From Kordiimonadaceae bacterium (GTDB lineage Bacteria > Pseudomonadota > Alphaproteobacteria > Sphingomonadales > Kordiimonadaceae): a DNA stretch of 64,000 nucleotides. The stretch spans positions 248,001 to 312,000 of the forward strand of contig JAEPQB010000003.1 of assembly GCA_017640725.1 (NCBI GenBank). Reading direction: 5' to 3'. The translations under genes were made by a program, and so were the position numbers. Under the pieces are notes generated by a model. The model did not search any database, was not told the origin of the DNA, and worked only from the letters and a program-made list of their open reading frames with translations. Positions 1 to 9,818 of this stretch are shown one piece after another (the stretch's first letter is position 1; each line of letters begins with the position of its first letter).

Positions 1-759
1 ACTCATAGCGGTACGATCACTCAACAGGTCAACACTGATTTCCCGATGCAGGTTTTGCTCAATCCAGTTGATCAGACCATGAAAACGGCTTTCCCGAGAC
101 TGCGCCTGCAATAGGCTACTGAACTGGCGTTGGTCACCAGAGCGCTGCAAATAGACAAGCATGCGCTTGGCTACTCTGGAAGCCACGTCTTTACCGCAGT
201 CTTCGGTGATGATGTGCAGGGCAAGGTCAATGCCTGCAGTAACACCACCCGAAGAATATAATTTGCCGGACTGCACAAAAATGCGTTCTTCTTTGACGTC
301 GAGGGCCGGGAATGCCTGGCGTAAATAAAACGCATCATTCCAGTGTGTTGTTACCGGCTGCGTATCGACTAGGCCTGTTTCTGCGAGCACAAATATGCCG
401 GAACAAATGCATACCCATTTGTTGCTTATGGCCGCTTGGGACCGCACCCATTCTGTTAAGGCCGGCGTTAGATATGATTTGTCCTCTGGGTGCATCATTC
501 CGGGTATCAGTAAAATTTCAGCTTGTTCGCACCCTTGTGAAAATGTCTGGTGGGGTGTGATGCCTATGGAAGATGACGACGTTTGGGGTCCTGTGTTTTC
601 CCCAACCAAAACAATGTCATAGCTTGTGGCAGCTGATAACCGGGAAGCGTAATTGAAGGCTTCAACAGGCCCAACCATATCGAGCGCCACCATGCCGGGA
701 TACACAAGCACAGCTATTCTGCGCCGATCACGTTCAATGCTATTCTGTCCTTTTCCCAC
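1..759 (-). CDS. GlxA-family AraC-type transcriptional regulator, C-terminus cut by window edge
   Basis: The frame is open to position 1, giving 253 visible residues. The N-terminal part (about residues 15-190) is a DJ-1/PfpI-like class I glutamine-amidotransferase fold: RIAVLVYPGMVALDMVGPVEAF at its start, and the nucleophile-elbow region VCICSGIFVLAETGL followed by TTHW. It then enters an AraC-type helix-turn-helix (INWIEQNLHREISVDLLSD) that the window edge interrupts. This architecture is that of GlxA-like transcriptional regulators; the amidase-like domain usually senses a ligand rather than acting as an enzyme. I chose the GTG at 759 because AAGGA lies 8 nt upstream. An in-frame ATG at 813 has no ribosome-binding site and would leave only 22 bp before the divergent P460 gene. 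The target is unknown; the divergent neighbour is the obvious candidate. Confidence 0.85.
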   Translation of the reverse strand, partial: MGKGQNSIERDRRRIAVLVYPGMVALDMVGPVEAFNYASRLSAATSYDIVLVGENTGPQTSSSSIGITPHQTFSQGCEQAEILLIPGMMHPEDKSYLTPALTEWVRSQAAISNKWVCICSGIFVLAETGLVDTQPVTTHWNDAFYLRQAFPALDVKEERIFVQSGKLYSSGGVTAGIDLALHIITEDCGKDVASRVAKRMLVYLQRSGDQRQFSSLLQAQSRESRFHGLINWIEQNLHREISVDLLSDRTAMS

Positions 760-835
760 GAATGTTTGTCCTTCAACCGCGGTTGAGCGCCCATTAACTA
801 TTTTTGCATTCATATCAGATAGTTAGGCAGCGAAA

Positions 836-1420
836 ATGAAAATAAAAGCAATACTTGCAACAGTCGGCATCGTTTCTGTTGCGATAGGCGGAACGGTCGT
901 TGGTTCTTCCGCTGAAGAAACAGTTCCAATCAAGTTACACATAGCGAAATTTGAAGAAGATAACCTGCTGATTTGGCCCGAAAAATTCGAAAGCTGGGTC
1001 TTTTTGGGCACCACCATGGGCATGACATATTTCGACGAAGCGCCAAACCCAGAGGACCCAGGGCTAATGTCCTCCGTTTACATAGCGCCTGAAGCTTACG
1101 AGCATTTTGAAAAATATGGAGAGTTTGCAGATGGCACAGTATTTGTGAAGTCGGTGAAAGAAACGCTCACCGAAGGTGGCGGGTTTTTCATGGGCGATGA
1201 ATTGGGCATTGAAGTGCATATTAAGGACAGCAAGCGGTTCCCGAAAAACGGTTACAATTTCTATTTTTTTCCTGCTGGACAGAAGACAGCAGAAGCTATG
1301 CCGGAAGACAATATCTGCGTTTCTTGCCATGAAGAAAATGCAGCTTTTGACAATGTGTTCACGCAATTTTACCCGCCAATTCGCAAAAAGCTGGAACAAA
1401 AGCATTCCGGCAGTGAATAA
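836..1420 (+). CDS. Cytochrome P460-like periplasmic c-type heme protein
   Basis: This is a 194-residue protein with an N-terminal signal peptide (MKIKAILATVGIVSVAIGG, cleavage expected near residue 25) and one C-type heme attachment motif, CVSCH, at residues 161-165. The motif is followed by ENAAFDNVFTQFYP. That C-terminal heme plus A-x-D-x-VF-x-QFYP arrangement is characteristic of the cytochrome P460 family, whose studied members oxidise hydroxylamine or bind NO. Many environmental homologues have no established role, so the substrate here is inferred only at family level. The crosslinking lysine of bona fide P460 was not located with certainty. The gene is divergent from a GlxA-type regulator across a short shared promoter region. 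No other nitrogen-cycle gene is nearby. Confidence 0.8.
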   Translation: MKIKAILATVGIVSVAIGGTVVGSSAEETVPIKLHIAKFEEDNLLIWPEKFESWVFLGTTMGMTYFDEAPNPEDPGLMSSVYIAPEAYEHFEKYGEFADGTVFVKSVKETLTEGGGFFMGDELGIEVHIKDSKRFPKNGYNFYFFPAGQKTAEAMPEDNICVSCHEENAAFDNVFTQFYPPIRKKLEQKHSGSE

Positions 1421-1446
1421 CGCTTGAAGAGTGAAAAAACCAAAGG

Positions 1447-1473
1447 CGCCGCAGAAAATGTGCTTCTGCGGCG
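1447..1473. terminator. Strong hairpin downstream of the P460 gene
   Basis: Perfect 10-bp inverted repeat (1447-1456 with 1464-1473) with a 7-nt loop, 27 bp after the P460 stop. There is no T-run on the + strand side. The A-run on its left gives a T-rich tract only for transcription from the right. It may end or stabilise the P460 transcript. Confidence 0.5.
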
Positions 1474-2980
<1,507 letters not shown>

Positions 2981-2983
2981 CCC

Positions 2984-4000
2984 ATGCCACAGATGAACAT
3001 GATTGAAGCCATCCGTGATGCGATGGACGTAAAAATGGCTGAAGACGACAATGTGGTCGTGTTTGGTGAAGACGTGGGTTATTTCGGCGGCGTATTCCGC
3101 TGTACTCACGGCTTGCAGGAAAAGTACGGCACGTCCCGTGTGTTCGACAGCCCGATCAACGAAAGCGGCATCGTCGGTACAGCGATTGGCATGGCGGCCT
3201 ACGGCCTGCGTCCATGTGTGGAAATCCAGTTCGCGGATTATATCTACCCCGCTTATGACCAAATCGTTTCTGAAGCCGCGCGCATGCGCTACCGCTCAAG
3301 CGCGGAGTTCACATCACCGCTGGTGATCCGCACCCCTTGTGGTGGTGGTATCTTTGGCGGTCAAACGCACAGCCAAAGCCCAGAGGCTTTGTTCACACAT
3401 ATTTCTGGTGTGAAAACGGTGATTGTGTCTAATCCGTATGACGCAAAAGGGATGCTGATCAGCGCGATTGAAGACAACGACCCTGTCATCTTCTTTGAAC
3501 CAAAACGCCTCTACAATGGCCCGTTCGACGGTCACCATGACCGTCCGGCTAAAAACTGGAATTCGCATCCAAAGGGCGACGTGCCAGAGGGCCACTATAC
3601 CGTGCCAATCGGCAAGGCAGATGTGGTGAGCGAGGGTTCTGACGTTACCATCCTCACATACGGCACCATGGTCTATGTGGCAGAAGCAGTGAAAGAAGAA
3701 ACCGGCGTTGACGCCGAGATCATTGATCTGCGCTCATTGCTGCCTCTTGATATCGACACAATCGAAGCGTCTGTTAAGAAAACTGGCCGTTGCATGGTAT
3801 TGCATGAAGCAACACTCACCAGCGGCTTTGGCGCCGAGCTGGCGGCACAGGTGCAGGAGCGCTGCTTCTATCACCTGGAAACGCCTGTTGAGCGTGTAAC
3901 CGGTTGGGACACACCGTACCCACATGCGCAGGAGTGGGATTATTTCCCTGGTCCGGCGCGCGTTGGTGCAGCGCTTAAAGCCATGATGGAGGCAGTCTAA
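2984..4000 (+). CDS. bkdA2: 2-oxoisovalerate dehydrogenase E1 component, beta subunit
   Basis: A 338-residue transketolase-like E1 beta subunit that pairs with the E1 alpha just upstream. Recognisable blocks are the N-terminal NMIEAIRDAMD and VVVFGEDVGYFGGVFRCTHGL, the cofactor-side Glu in FDSPINESGIVGTAIGMA, the ADYIYPAYDQI helix, and the C-terminal DLRSLLPLDIDTI. The CTHGL and PCGGGIFGG segments are those of the branched-chain rather than the pyruvate enzyme. The stop codon overlaps the start of the E2 gene (TAATG), which indicates translational coupling. The E1 heterotetramer docks on the peripheral-subunit-binding domain of E2 encoded next. Confidence 0.95.
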   Translation: MPQMNMIEAIRDAMDVKMAEDDNVVVFGEDVGYFGGVFRCTHGLQEKYGTSRVFDSPINESGIVGTAIGMAAYGLRPCVEIQFADYIYPAYDQIVSEAARMRYRSSAEFTSPLVIRTPCGGGIFGGQTHSQSPEALFTHISGVKTVIVSNPYDAKGMLISAIEDNDPVIFFEPKRLYNGPFDGHHDRPAKNWNSHPKGDVPEGHYTVPIGKADVVSEGSDVTILTYGTMVYVAEAVKEETGVDAEIIDLRSLLPLDIDTIEASVKKTGRCMVLHEATLTSGFGAELAAQVQERCFYHLETPVERVTGWDTPYPHAQEWDYFPGPARVGAALKAMMEAV

Positions 4001-5316
4001 TGGGTTTGCATAAAATTCAAATGCCAGACGTCGGTGAAGGTATCACCGAAGCTGAAGTTGTTGGCTGGAACGTCAAGGTTGGTGACGTGGTGCGCGAGGA
4101 TGACGTTCTTGCAGAAGTCATGACCGACAAAGCCACCGTTGAAATCCCGTCCCCTGTTGATGGAACTGTTCAGGCCATCACGGGCGAAGTCGGTGAAATG
4201 GTGGCGGTTGGTACCGTAATCATCAGCCTTGAAGTTGAGGGCGAGGGTAATGAAGCTGAGATTTCAGCCGAAGCCAGCGCGCCGGCACCCGCTCCAGAGC
4301 CTGCGCCGGCACCAGCCCCAGAACCTGAAGCAGCGCCAGCGCCAGCCCCCAAGGCTGCCGCTCCAAAAGCAGCCGCAGTTGTGCAAAAACCGACTGTTAC
4401 GGGCAAGGCGCCTGCTGCCTCCAGCCGACGCGCCGAGGGTGAAAAGCCAATCGCATCACCAGCCGTGCGCAAACGTGCCATGGAGGCAGGCGTTAAGCTT
4501 GCCTACGTTCAAGGCTCTGGCCCTGCGGGCCGCATTACCCACGATGATCTAGATGCTTATATGGCTGGCGCATCAGCGCCTGTTGGCGGTGGCATGGCGA
4601 GCCGTGCCCCAAACATGAGTGTTGAAGAAATCAAGGTGATTGGCCTGCGCCGCAAGATCGCAGAACGCATGCAGGATGCCAAAAGCCGCATTCCGCACAT
4701 CACCTATGTTGAAGAAGTGGATGTGACAGAGGTTGAAAGCTTGCGCGAACACCTGAACGCCAACCGCAAGGAAGGCCAGCACAAGCTGACGATCCTGCCT
4801 TTCATCATGAAGGCGATGGTTGTTGCACTGAGGGATTATCCAAAGCTCAGCTCGCATTATGATGATGGCAATGATCTTCTGTACCAATACGGCGCGGCCC
4901 ACATCGGCATGGCGGCGCAAACGCCAGGTGGCCTTATGGTGCCAGTGATCAAGCATGCTGAAACCCATGACATTTGGGGCTTGGCGGCGGAAAGCAAACG
5001 CCTTGCGGACGCGGCACGGGATGGGTCGATCACCCGTGACGAACTCACAGGTTCAACCATCACCATCTCAAGCCTTGGCAAGATGGGTGGCATTGTCTCT
5101 ACGCCGGTTATCAACAGCCCAGAAGTGGCTATTGTCGGCGTCAACAAAGTGATGACACAGCCTGTCTACAAAGATGGTGGATTTGTGCCGCGCAAGATCA
5201 TGAACCTGTCGTCTTCGTTCGACCATCGCATCGTTGATGGTTGGGACGCTGCCGAGTTTATCCAGCGCATCCGTGGGCTTCTTGAGAATCCCGCAACGCT
5301 CTTTATGGAGGGTTAA
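4000..5316 (+). CDS. bkdB: Lipoamide acyltransferase E2 of branched-chain 2-oxoacid dehydrogenase
   Basis: This is the core E2 subunit, which transfers the branched acyl group from lipoamide to CoA. One N-terminal lipoyl domain carries the lipoylated lysine K44 within DKATVEIPSP. A low-complexity alanine/proline linker (about residues 86-145) follows, made almost entirely of AP and EP repeats. Next comes a peripheral-subunit-binding domain (about 151-188, ASPAVRKRAMEAG to ITHDDLDAYM) and the catalytic acyltransferase domain ending with DHRIVDG at about 408-414, whose His and Asp are catalytic. The gene starts inside the stop of E1 beta and stops directly before the E3 ATG. A single lipoyl domain is usual for this class. 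Confidence 0.95.
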   Translation: MGLHKIQMPDVGEGITEAEVVGWNVKVGDVVREDDVLAEVMTDKATVEIPSPVDGTVQAITGEVGEMVAVGTVIISLEVEGEGNEAEISAEASAPAPAPEPAPAPAPEPEAAPAPAPKAAAPKAAAVVQKPTVTGKAPAASSRRAEGEKPIASPAVRKRAMEAGVKLAYVQGSGPAGRITHDDLDAYMAGASAPVGGGMASRAPNMSVEEIKVIGLRRKIAERMQDAKSRIPHITYVEEVDVTEVESLREHLNANRKEGQHKLTILPFIMKAMVVALRDYPKLSSHYDDGNDLLYQYGAAHIGMAAQTPGGLMVPVIKHAETHDIWGLAAESKRLADAARDGSITRDELTGSTITISSLGKMGGIVSTPVINSPEVAIVGVNKVMTQPVYKDGGFVPRKIMNLSSSFDHRIVDGWDAAEFIQRIRGLLENPATLFMEG

Positions 5317-6711
5317 ATGGAAACTTTGACCTGTAATACACTTGTGCTGGGGGCTGGCCCTGGTGGATATGTTGCCGCAATCAGGGCAGGGCAACTTGGC
5401 CTGGATACCGTCATCGTTGAAGGTGAAGCCCATGGTGGCACCTGCCTGAATGTTGGCTGTATTCCGTCTAAAGCGCTTATTCACGCCGCAGACGAGTTTG
5501 AAAAAGCCACGCATTTTGCAAATGGCAACCCGCTTGGCATCTCAGCGGGCAAGCCAAAGCTTGAGCTTTCCAAAACTATTGAATGGAAAGACGGCATCGT
5601 TGATCGCCTAACGGGCGGCGTTGGTGGCCTGTTGAAGAAGAACAAAGTTCGCTCTGTTATGGGTTGGGGCCGCATGATTGACGGCAAAACCTGCGAAGTG
5701 ACCACCAAAGACGGAACGGTTACCATCAAGGCAAAGAATGTCATTCTGGCGACAGGCTCCACTGCCGTTGAAATCCCAAGCCTGCCATTTGGCGACAATG
5801 TGATTTCCTCCACTGAGGCGCTGGCACTTGAGAAGGTGCCGGGCAAACTTGTGGTTATTGGTGGTGGGTACATCGGCCTCGAGCTTGGAATCGCCTACGC
5901 CAAGATGGGCGCCAAGGTCACTGTTGTTGAGGCGATGGAACGTATCCTGCCGCAGTATGACAAAGACCTCACCAAGCCGGTTATGGCAAGCCTGAAGGCG
6001 CTTGGCATTGAGGTGATGCTGCACACCAAAGCCAAAGGCCTGACCGATGACGGCCAGGGCTTGCTTGTGGAAGTGAACGGCGACGGTGAGAAGACGCTTG
6101 AGGCCGACAAAATCCTCGTCACTGTGGGCCGCCGTGCCAAAACCGATGGTTGGGGCCTCGATGAGCTCGACCTCTCGATGAACGGACCGTTTATCTGGAT
6201 CAACGACAAGTGCCAGACCTCCATGACCGGCGTGTATGCGATCGGGGACGTGACCGGGGAGCCGATGCTGGCGCACCGTGCGATGGCACAGGGTGAGATG
6301 GTTGCCGAGATTATTGCCGGCAAGAACCGCGCATTCGATAAAGTTTCTATCCCGGCGGTGTGCTTCACTGACCCTGAGATTGTCACAACAGGCCTGTCGC
6401 CTGACGAAGCGAAAGCGCAGGGCTTTGACACCCGCGTGGGAACCTTCCCGTTTGCTGCCAACGGCCGCGCCATGACCATGGAAGGTGAAACCGGTTTCAT
6501 CCGTATCGTTGCCCGCAAAGACAATGATCTGGTGCTTGGTATTCAGGGTGTGGGTAAAGGTGTTTCAGAGCTGTCTGCGGCGTTTTCGCTGGCGCTGGAG
6601 ATGGGCGCAACACTTGATGATGTGGCGGGCACGATCCACGCCCATCCAACACAAAGCGAAGGCTTCCAGGAAGCAGCCCTTAAGGCGCTTGGCCACGCGC
6701 TGCATATCTGA
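5317..6711 (+). CDS. lpdA: Dihydrolipoyl dehydrogenase (E3)
   Basis: A 464-residue FAD/NAD-dependent disulfide oxidoreductase that reoxidises the lipoamide of the complex. The FAD-binding [10 protein letters not shown] lies near residues 12-21, the redox disulfide in [13 protein letters not shown] near 40-52, the NAD-binding [10 protein letters not shown] near 185, and the C-terminal [13 protein letters not shown] holds the catalytic His-Glu pair near 443. It starts immediately after the E2 stop. The operon position indicates an E3 dedicated to the branched-chain complex (often called LpdV). Whether it also serves pyruvate and 2-oxoglutarate dehydrogenases cannot be told from this window. Confidence 0.95.
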   Translation: METLTCNTLVLGAGPGGYVAAIRAGQLGLDTVIVEGEAHGGTCLNVGCIPSKALIHAADEFEKATHFANGNPLGISAGKPKLELSKTIEWKDGIVDRLTGGVGGLLKKNKVRSVMGWGRMIDGKTCEVTTKDGTVTIKAKNVILATGSTAVEIPSLPFGDNVISSTEALALEKVPGKLVVIGGGYIGLELGIAYAKMGAKVTVVEAMERILPQYDKDLTKPVMASLKALGIEVMLHTKAKGLTDDGQGLLVEVNGDGEKTLEADKILVTVGRRAKTDGWGLDELDLSMNGPFIWINDKCQTSMTGVYAIGDVTGEPMLAHRAMAQGEMVAEIIAGKNRAFDKVSIPAVCFTDPEIVTTGLSPDEAKAQGFDTRVGTFPFAANGRAMTMEGETGFIRIVARKDNDLVLGIQGVGKGVSELSAAFSLALEMGATLDDVAGTIHAHPTQSEGFQEAALKALGHALHI

Positions 6712-6732
6712 TCAAAACTGAATCAATACATA

Positions 6733-6769
6733 AAAAAAGCCCGCTAAGCCTATGACTAGCGGGCTTTTT
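6733..6769. terminator. Bidirectional terminator between bkd operon and leucine dehydrogenase
   Basis: A 9-bp GC-rich stem (AGCCCGCTA with TAGCGGGCT) is flanked by A5 on the left and T5 on the right, so it works in both directions between the convergent lpdA and leucine dehydrogenase genes. Confidence 0.9.
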
Positions 6770-6784
6770 GTTGTTTCGTGTTGG

Positions 6785-7894
6785 TTAGGCTTTTTTCGCT
6801 GCAGCCTTGGCGATGATGTCTTCCGCCATTTCGTTGGCGATTGTGCCGGTTGGACGGCTTTCTCGGTCGCTCGCTTCAAATACGCGGGTCAGCGTATCTC
6901 CAATGCGGCGTACTTTGGCTTCACGGTCTGCATCTGAGACTTTCTCTCGGTGCACTTCGGCTTCAACCGAAATAATGCCACCTGCGTTGATGACATAATC
7001 AGGGGCATACAGAATACCGCGCTGGCGAAGGTCCTCGTCTTGCACGCCTTCGTGCTCCAGCTGATTGTTGGCGGCGCCGGCAATCACGGTGGCTTTAATG
7101 TCCGGGATAGTTGTTGGGTTCAAACCGCCGCCAAGCGCGCAAGGCGCAAACACATCACAGTCCACAGCGTGGATGGCCGCTGGCTCAACAACGGTGACGT
7201 CGCCCTTGGCCTTTGCCGCTTCGATGTTGCTTGCAACAATATCAGTGATGGTGACTTTGGCGCCTGCGTTCAACAGGTATTCAACAAGATAGATGCCGAC
7301 ATGGCCAACACCTTGAACGGCAACATGCACGCCTGAGAGGTCGGTTTTCTGCAAACGATGCTTCACCGCAGACTGGATGCCCACGAATACGCCGAGGGCG
7401 GTGTGTGGGGAAGGGTCGCCTGTTGCAAACTCACCGTCATCAAGGCCAGAAACATAGTTTGTTTCTTCCGCCATGGCAGCGAGCATGGCTGGACTTGTAC
7501 CCACATCCTCTGCCGCATAATAGCTGCCACTCAGGCGATCAACGAAACGACCAAAAGCGCGCATCAGGTCTGGCGTGCCAATTTCTTTTGGATTGCCGAT
7601 GATTACAGACTTGCCGCCACCCAGGCGCAGGCCAGCCATGGCGTTTTTGTAGGACATGCCGCGCGACAGCCGCAGTACATCATAAACTGCATCCTGTTCA
7701 CCGCGGGTTTCAGCCACATCGCTGGGCGCATTGTTGCGGTGTGCTGCTGCGTAATCCCAAAAACGGATACCACCGCCCGCAGGGCCGCAGGCTGTTGAAT
7801 GCACGGCAACGATGGCCTTCAGGCCAGTTGCTGCGTCTGAGCAAAAGACCACTTGTTCGTGATCCTGGAAACTTCTTGAATCGAACACTGGCAT
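6785..7894 (-). CDS. ldh: Leucine dehydrogenase (Glu/Leu/Phe/Val dehydrogenase family)
   Basis: NAD-dependent oxidative deamination of leucine, valine and isoleucine to the 2-oxoacids used by the neighbouring bkd complex. The 369-residue protein has the substrate-binding lysine K83 in MSYKNAMAGL, the catalytic lysine K95 in LGGGKSVI, and a Rossmann dinucleotide motif GVGHVG in the second domain. The length and the GGGK context fit leucine rather than glutamate dehydrogenase. I chose the ATG at 7894, preceded by GAGGGA about 8 nt upstream; the open frame extends further but without a ribosome-binding site. It converges on the bkd operon and shares its terminator. Confidence 0.9.
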   Translation of the reverse strand: MPVFDSRSFQDHEQVVFCSDAATGLKAIVAVHSTACGPAGGGIRFWDYAAAHRNNAPSDVAETRGEQDAVYDVLRLSRGMSYKNAMAGLRLGGGKSVIIGNPKEIGTPDLMRAFGRFVDRLSGSYYAAEDVGTSPAMLAAMAEETNYVSGLDDGEFATGDPSPHTALGVFVGIQSAVKHRLQKTDLSGVHVAVQGVGHVGIYLVEYLLNAGAKVTITDIVASNIEAAKAKGDVTVVEPAAIHAVDCDVFAPCALGGGLNPTTIPDIKATVIAGAANNQLEHEGVQDEDLRQRGILYAPDYVINAGGIISVEAEVHREKVSDADREAKVRRIGDTLTRVFEASDRESRPTGTIANEMAEDIIAKAAAKKA

Positions 7895-8075
7895 GAACCG
7901 TCCCTCTTCGCTTATGCCGCATGTGGAAGTGCAGGGCGGACCAGCCCCGCGAACTGCAGGCAGTATGGCACTTAAAAAGCGAAATGAACTTTCGAATATT
8001 GCGCAATTGAGCAACGAATAGTGATTTTGGCGCCGGTTTTTGAAACAAGATGTCGCCCGAATTGATTGCGCAAAG

Positions 8076-8100
8076 AAAAAGGGGCGCAGAACGCCCCTTT
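8076..8100 (-). terminator. Terminator of the prohibitin-like gene
   Basis: On the minus strand, stem GGGGCG/CGCCCC with a 5-nt loop, extended by A-T pairs and followed by TTTTT, about 25 nt after the stop codon. Confidence 0.85.
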
Positions 8101-8123
8101 CGATCGATTTGCCGAGACTCGAC

Positions 8124-8999
8124 CTATTTGTTCAGGTTCAGGATCGGCAGGGCACCGTTGCTGCCCATCACTGTGGCTGGCAATACACCGTCCCAGTTTT
8201 GAGCCTGGGTGAGTTGGATAATCAGCGGATTATCCTTAAGTGCCTTACCTTTTGCTTCAATGGCTTTGGCTTCCGCCAGGCCTTTGATTTCCGTTGCTTT
8301 GGCTTCAGCCTCGGCAACTTTGAGGATACCCTGCGCTTGTGCATCCGCGGTGTTTACCTCGCGAAGCGCCTCAAGCTTTTGACGTTCCAGACGGAATTTC
8401 TCGGCGTCAGCCAGGTTTTTCTCGGTCTGTTTGGTCTCAATGCTCTCCAGGTATTTGCGCGGCAGCACGATGTTCTCGATCTGGATATTGTCCACCTTCA
8501 CCGGGAAGGCCTCCATTTCCTTGATCAGTTCGGTTTCAATACCAGCAATGGCGACTGCACGGTCCTGAATGAGCTGCTCAGCAGTATATTTCGGTATTAC
8601 CGACTTGGTTGCCGAACGGAAGCGTGGGTCAAGAATACGCTGCTCGAACTGGGTCAGGCCGCCGTATTTGCGGAACAAATCAATTGCTGCTTCTTTGTTC
8701 ACGGTCCAGTTCACCGATGCTTCCACCGTCACTGGCATTTGCTCGCCTGTGCTGGATTGCATCTTTTCGATGTTTTTGCGGGTCCGCACCTCGATCTCTT
8801 CAACCGTGTCTACAAACGGAACCTTGAAATGCAAGCCAGGGTTCACTTGTTGTTTGGCTTCCGAAAAGCGTTTCACGATTCCGACATGGCCTTCTTCAAC
8901 CGTGAAAAAGCTGCTGACGGCCATACCCAAACCGAGGGCAGCCACGAGAGCGACACCGCCCATTTTACCTACATTTGAATTGGTCTCTAATTTTGCCAT
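8124..8999 (-). CDS. Prohibitin-like SPFH-domain membrane protein
   Basis: A 291-residue protein with one N-terminal membrane segment (about residues 12-32), then an SPFH/band-7 domain starting at EEGHVGIVKRFSEAKQQVNPGLHFKVPFVDTV. The C-terminal half is a charged, alanine-rich coiled coil (EKNLADAEKFRLERQKLEALREVNTADAQAQG). These features match bacterial prohibitin homologues, which form ring-like membrane scaffolds and can protect or modulate membrane proteases such as FtsH. The ATG at 8999 is chosen because GAGGAAAGGG lies just upstream; a longer reading frame has no such signal. The gene is monocistronic between the leucine dehydrogenase promoter region and the toxin-antitoxin unit. The exact role is not deducible. 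Confidence 0.85.
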   Translation of the reverse strand: MAKLETNSNVGKMGGVALVAALGLGMAVSSFFTVEEGHVGIVKRFSEAKQQVNPGLHFKVPFVDTVEEIEVRTRKNIEKMQSSTGEQMPVTVEASVNWTVNKEAAIDLFRKYGGLTQFEQRILDPRFRSATKSVIPKYTAEQLIQDRAVAIAGIETELIKEMEAFPVKVDNIQIENIVLPRKYLESIETKQTEKNLADAEKFRLERQKLEALREVNTADAQAQGILKVAEAEAKATEIKGLAEAKAIEAKGKALKDNPLIIQLTQAQNWDGVLPATVMGSNGALPILNLNK

Positions 9000-9087
9000 T
9001 AAAAATCCCTTTCCTCGTCTGATTATACGAGGCCCCAGACCAGCCACGCCTGGTTGTCCCACCCGCGTTTCAGATCATGTGCCTTGA

Positions 9088-9147
9088 TATAGTCCATATA
9101 ATGGTCCATAATGGAATTTCAAGATATATGGACCACCTTTTGGACCA
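9088..9147 (+). promoter_or_regulatory. Repeated TGGACCA/TGGTCCA operator of the toxin-antitoxin operon
   Basis: The heptamer TGGTCCA (9102-9108) and its inverse TGGACCA (9129-9135 and 9141-9147), plus a partial copy AGTCCATATA (9091-9100), precede the antitoxin ATG at 9162. Such inverted repeats fit autoregulation by a toxin-antitoxin complex. Confidence 0.65.
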
Positions 9148-9161
9148 AAAAAGGACGAATT

Positions 9162-9422
9162 ATGATTGAAATGTCGGTGGCAATGGCAAAAGGGCGCCTT
9201 TCTGAGCTCATCAACCGTGCGCTTGCAGGTGAACGTGTGCTTCTTACCAAGCATGGCAAACCGGTGGCGCAGATCCAACCTGTGGAGGGCTACAAGTCAG
9301 AGGACCAGAAAAGACGCGCCCTGAAGCAAATTCTGGCGGAAGCCGCCGAAGTGAGCACCACCGGGTTTGACGGTGAAAACGCCGGCAAGAACCTGTATGG
9401 GCCGGATGGGATGCCGTCATGA
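9162..9422 (+). CDS. Phd/YefM-type antitoxin
   Basis: An 86-residue protein whose N-terminal half (MIEMSVAMAKGRLSELINRA, then GERVLLTKHGKPVAQI) is the DNA-binding Phd/YefM fold used by type II antitoxins. The C-terminal part is charged and likely disordered, as expected for the toxin-neutralising segment. The ATG at 9162 follows AAGGA at good spacing; an earlier in-frame ATG at 9111 falls among the operator repeats and is unlikely. Its stop overlaps the toxin start (ATGA), the classic coupling of antitoxin and toxin. It should neutralise the PIN-domain nuclease encoded next and repress its own promoter through the TGGACCA repeats. Confidence 0.85.
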   Translation: MIEMSVAMAKGRLSELINRALAGERVLLTKHGKPVAQIQPVEGYKSEDQKRRALKQILAEAAEVSTTGFDGENAGKNLYGPDGMPS

Positions 9423-9808
9423 TCGTTCTTGATACGTCGGCGGTTATGGCTTTGTTGCTTGAAGACGAGAGCACGGATGCGCTTGCGGACGCGGTTGTCT
9501 CAGAAGACCTCATCATGTCCGCCGGCACATACAGCGAACTTTTGGTTGTCGCGCTTAACCGCGGCCTGGCTGACACCGTAAAGCGGTTTGTAGCAGACTT
9601 GGGCGTGCGGATTTCGCCGGTTGATGCAGACGCGGCGCAGCAAGTCGCCAACGCTTTCCAAACATGGGGTAGGGGGCGGCACGCAGCCGGGCTCAACTTC
9701 GCCGACTGCTACGCTTATGCGCTCGCAGTGGACCGGGAGCTAAATTTATTGTGCGCCGGGCCACATTTCGCAAAAACGGACGTGGAATTGCACCCTGCGT
9801 CGGCTTGA
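9419..9808 (+). CDS. vapC: PIN-domain ribonuclease toxin (VapC family)
   Basis: A 129-residue PIN-domain protein with the expected acidic metal site: D5 in IVLDTSAVMAL, E40 in AGTYSELLVV, D96 in NFADCYAYALA and D121 in FAKTDV. VapC toxins are Mg-dependent ribonucleases that usually cleave tRNA or rRNA; this target is unknown. The start overlaps the antitoxin stop by 4 nt. Pairing of a VapC-type toxin with a Phd-type antitoxin is common. The gene converges closely (10 bp) on a hydrolase gene with no visible terminator between. Confidence 0.88.
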   Translation: MIVLDTSAVMALLLEDESTDALADAVVSEDLIMSAGTYSELLVVALNRGLADTVKRFVADLGVRISPVDADAAQQVANAFQTWGRGRHAAGLNFADCYAYALAVDRELNLLCAGPHFAKTDVELHPASA

Positions 9809-9818
9809 GGCGTTGCGG

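Noticed and set aside
4265-4380. Tandem DNA repeat in the bkdB gene
   Set aside because: It is the Ala/Pro-rich interdomain linker normal for E2 proteins, not a mobile or satellite repeat.
5068-5514. Minus-strand frame at the bkdB/lpdA junction
   Set aside because: It is antisense to two certain genes with no independent signals.
8040-8978. Plus-strand open frame of 312 codons opposite the prohibitin-like gene
   Set aside because: The minus-strand protein has clear SPFH and coiled-coil features with a ribosome-binding site and terminator; the opposite frame has no domain.
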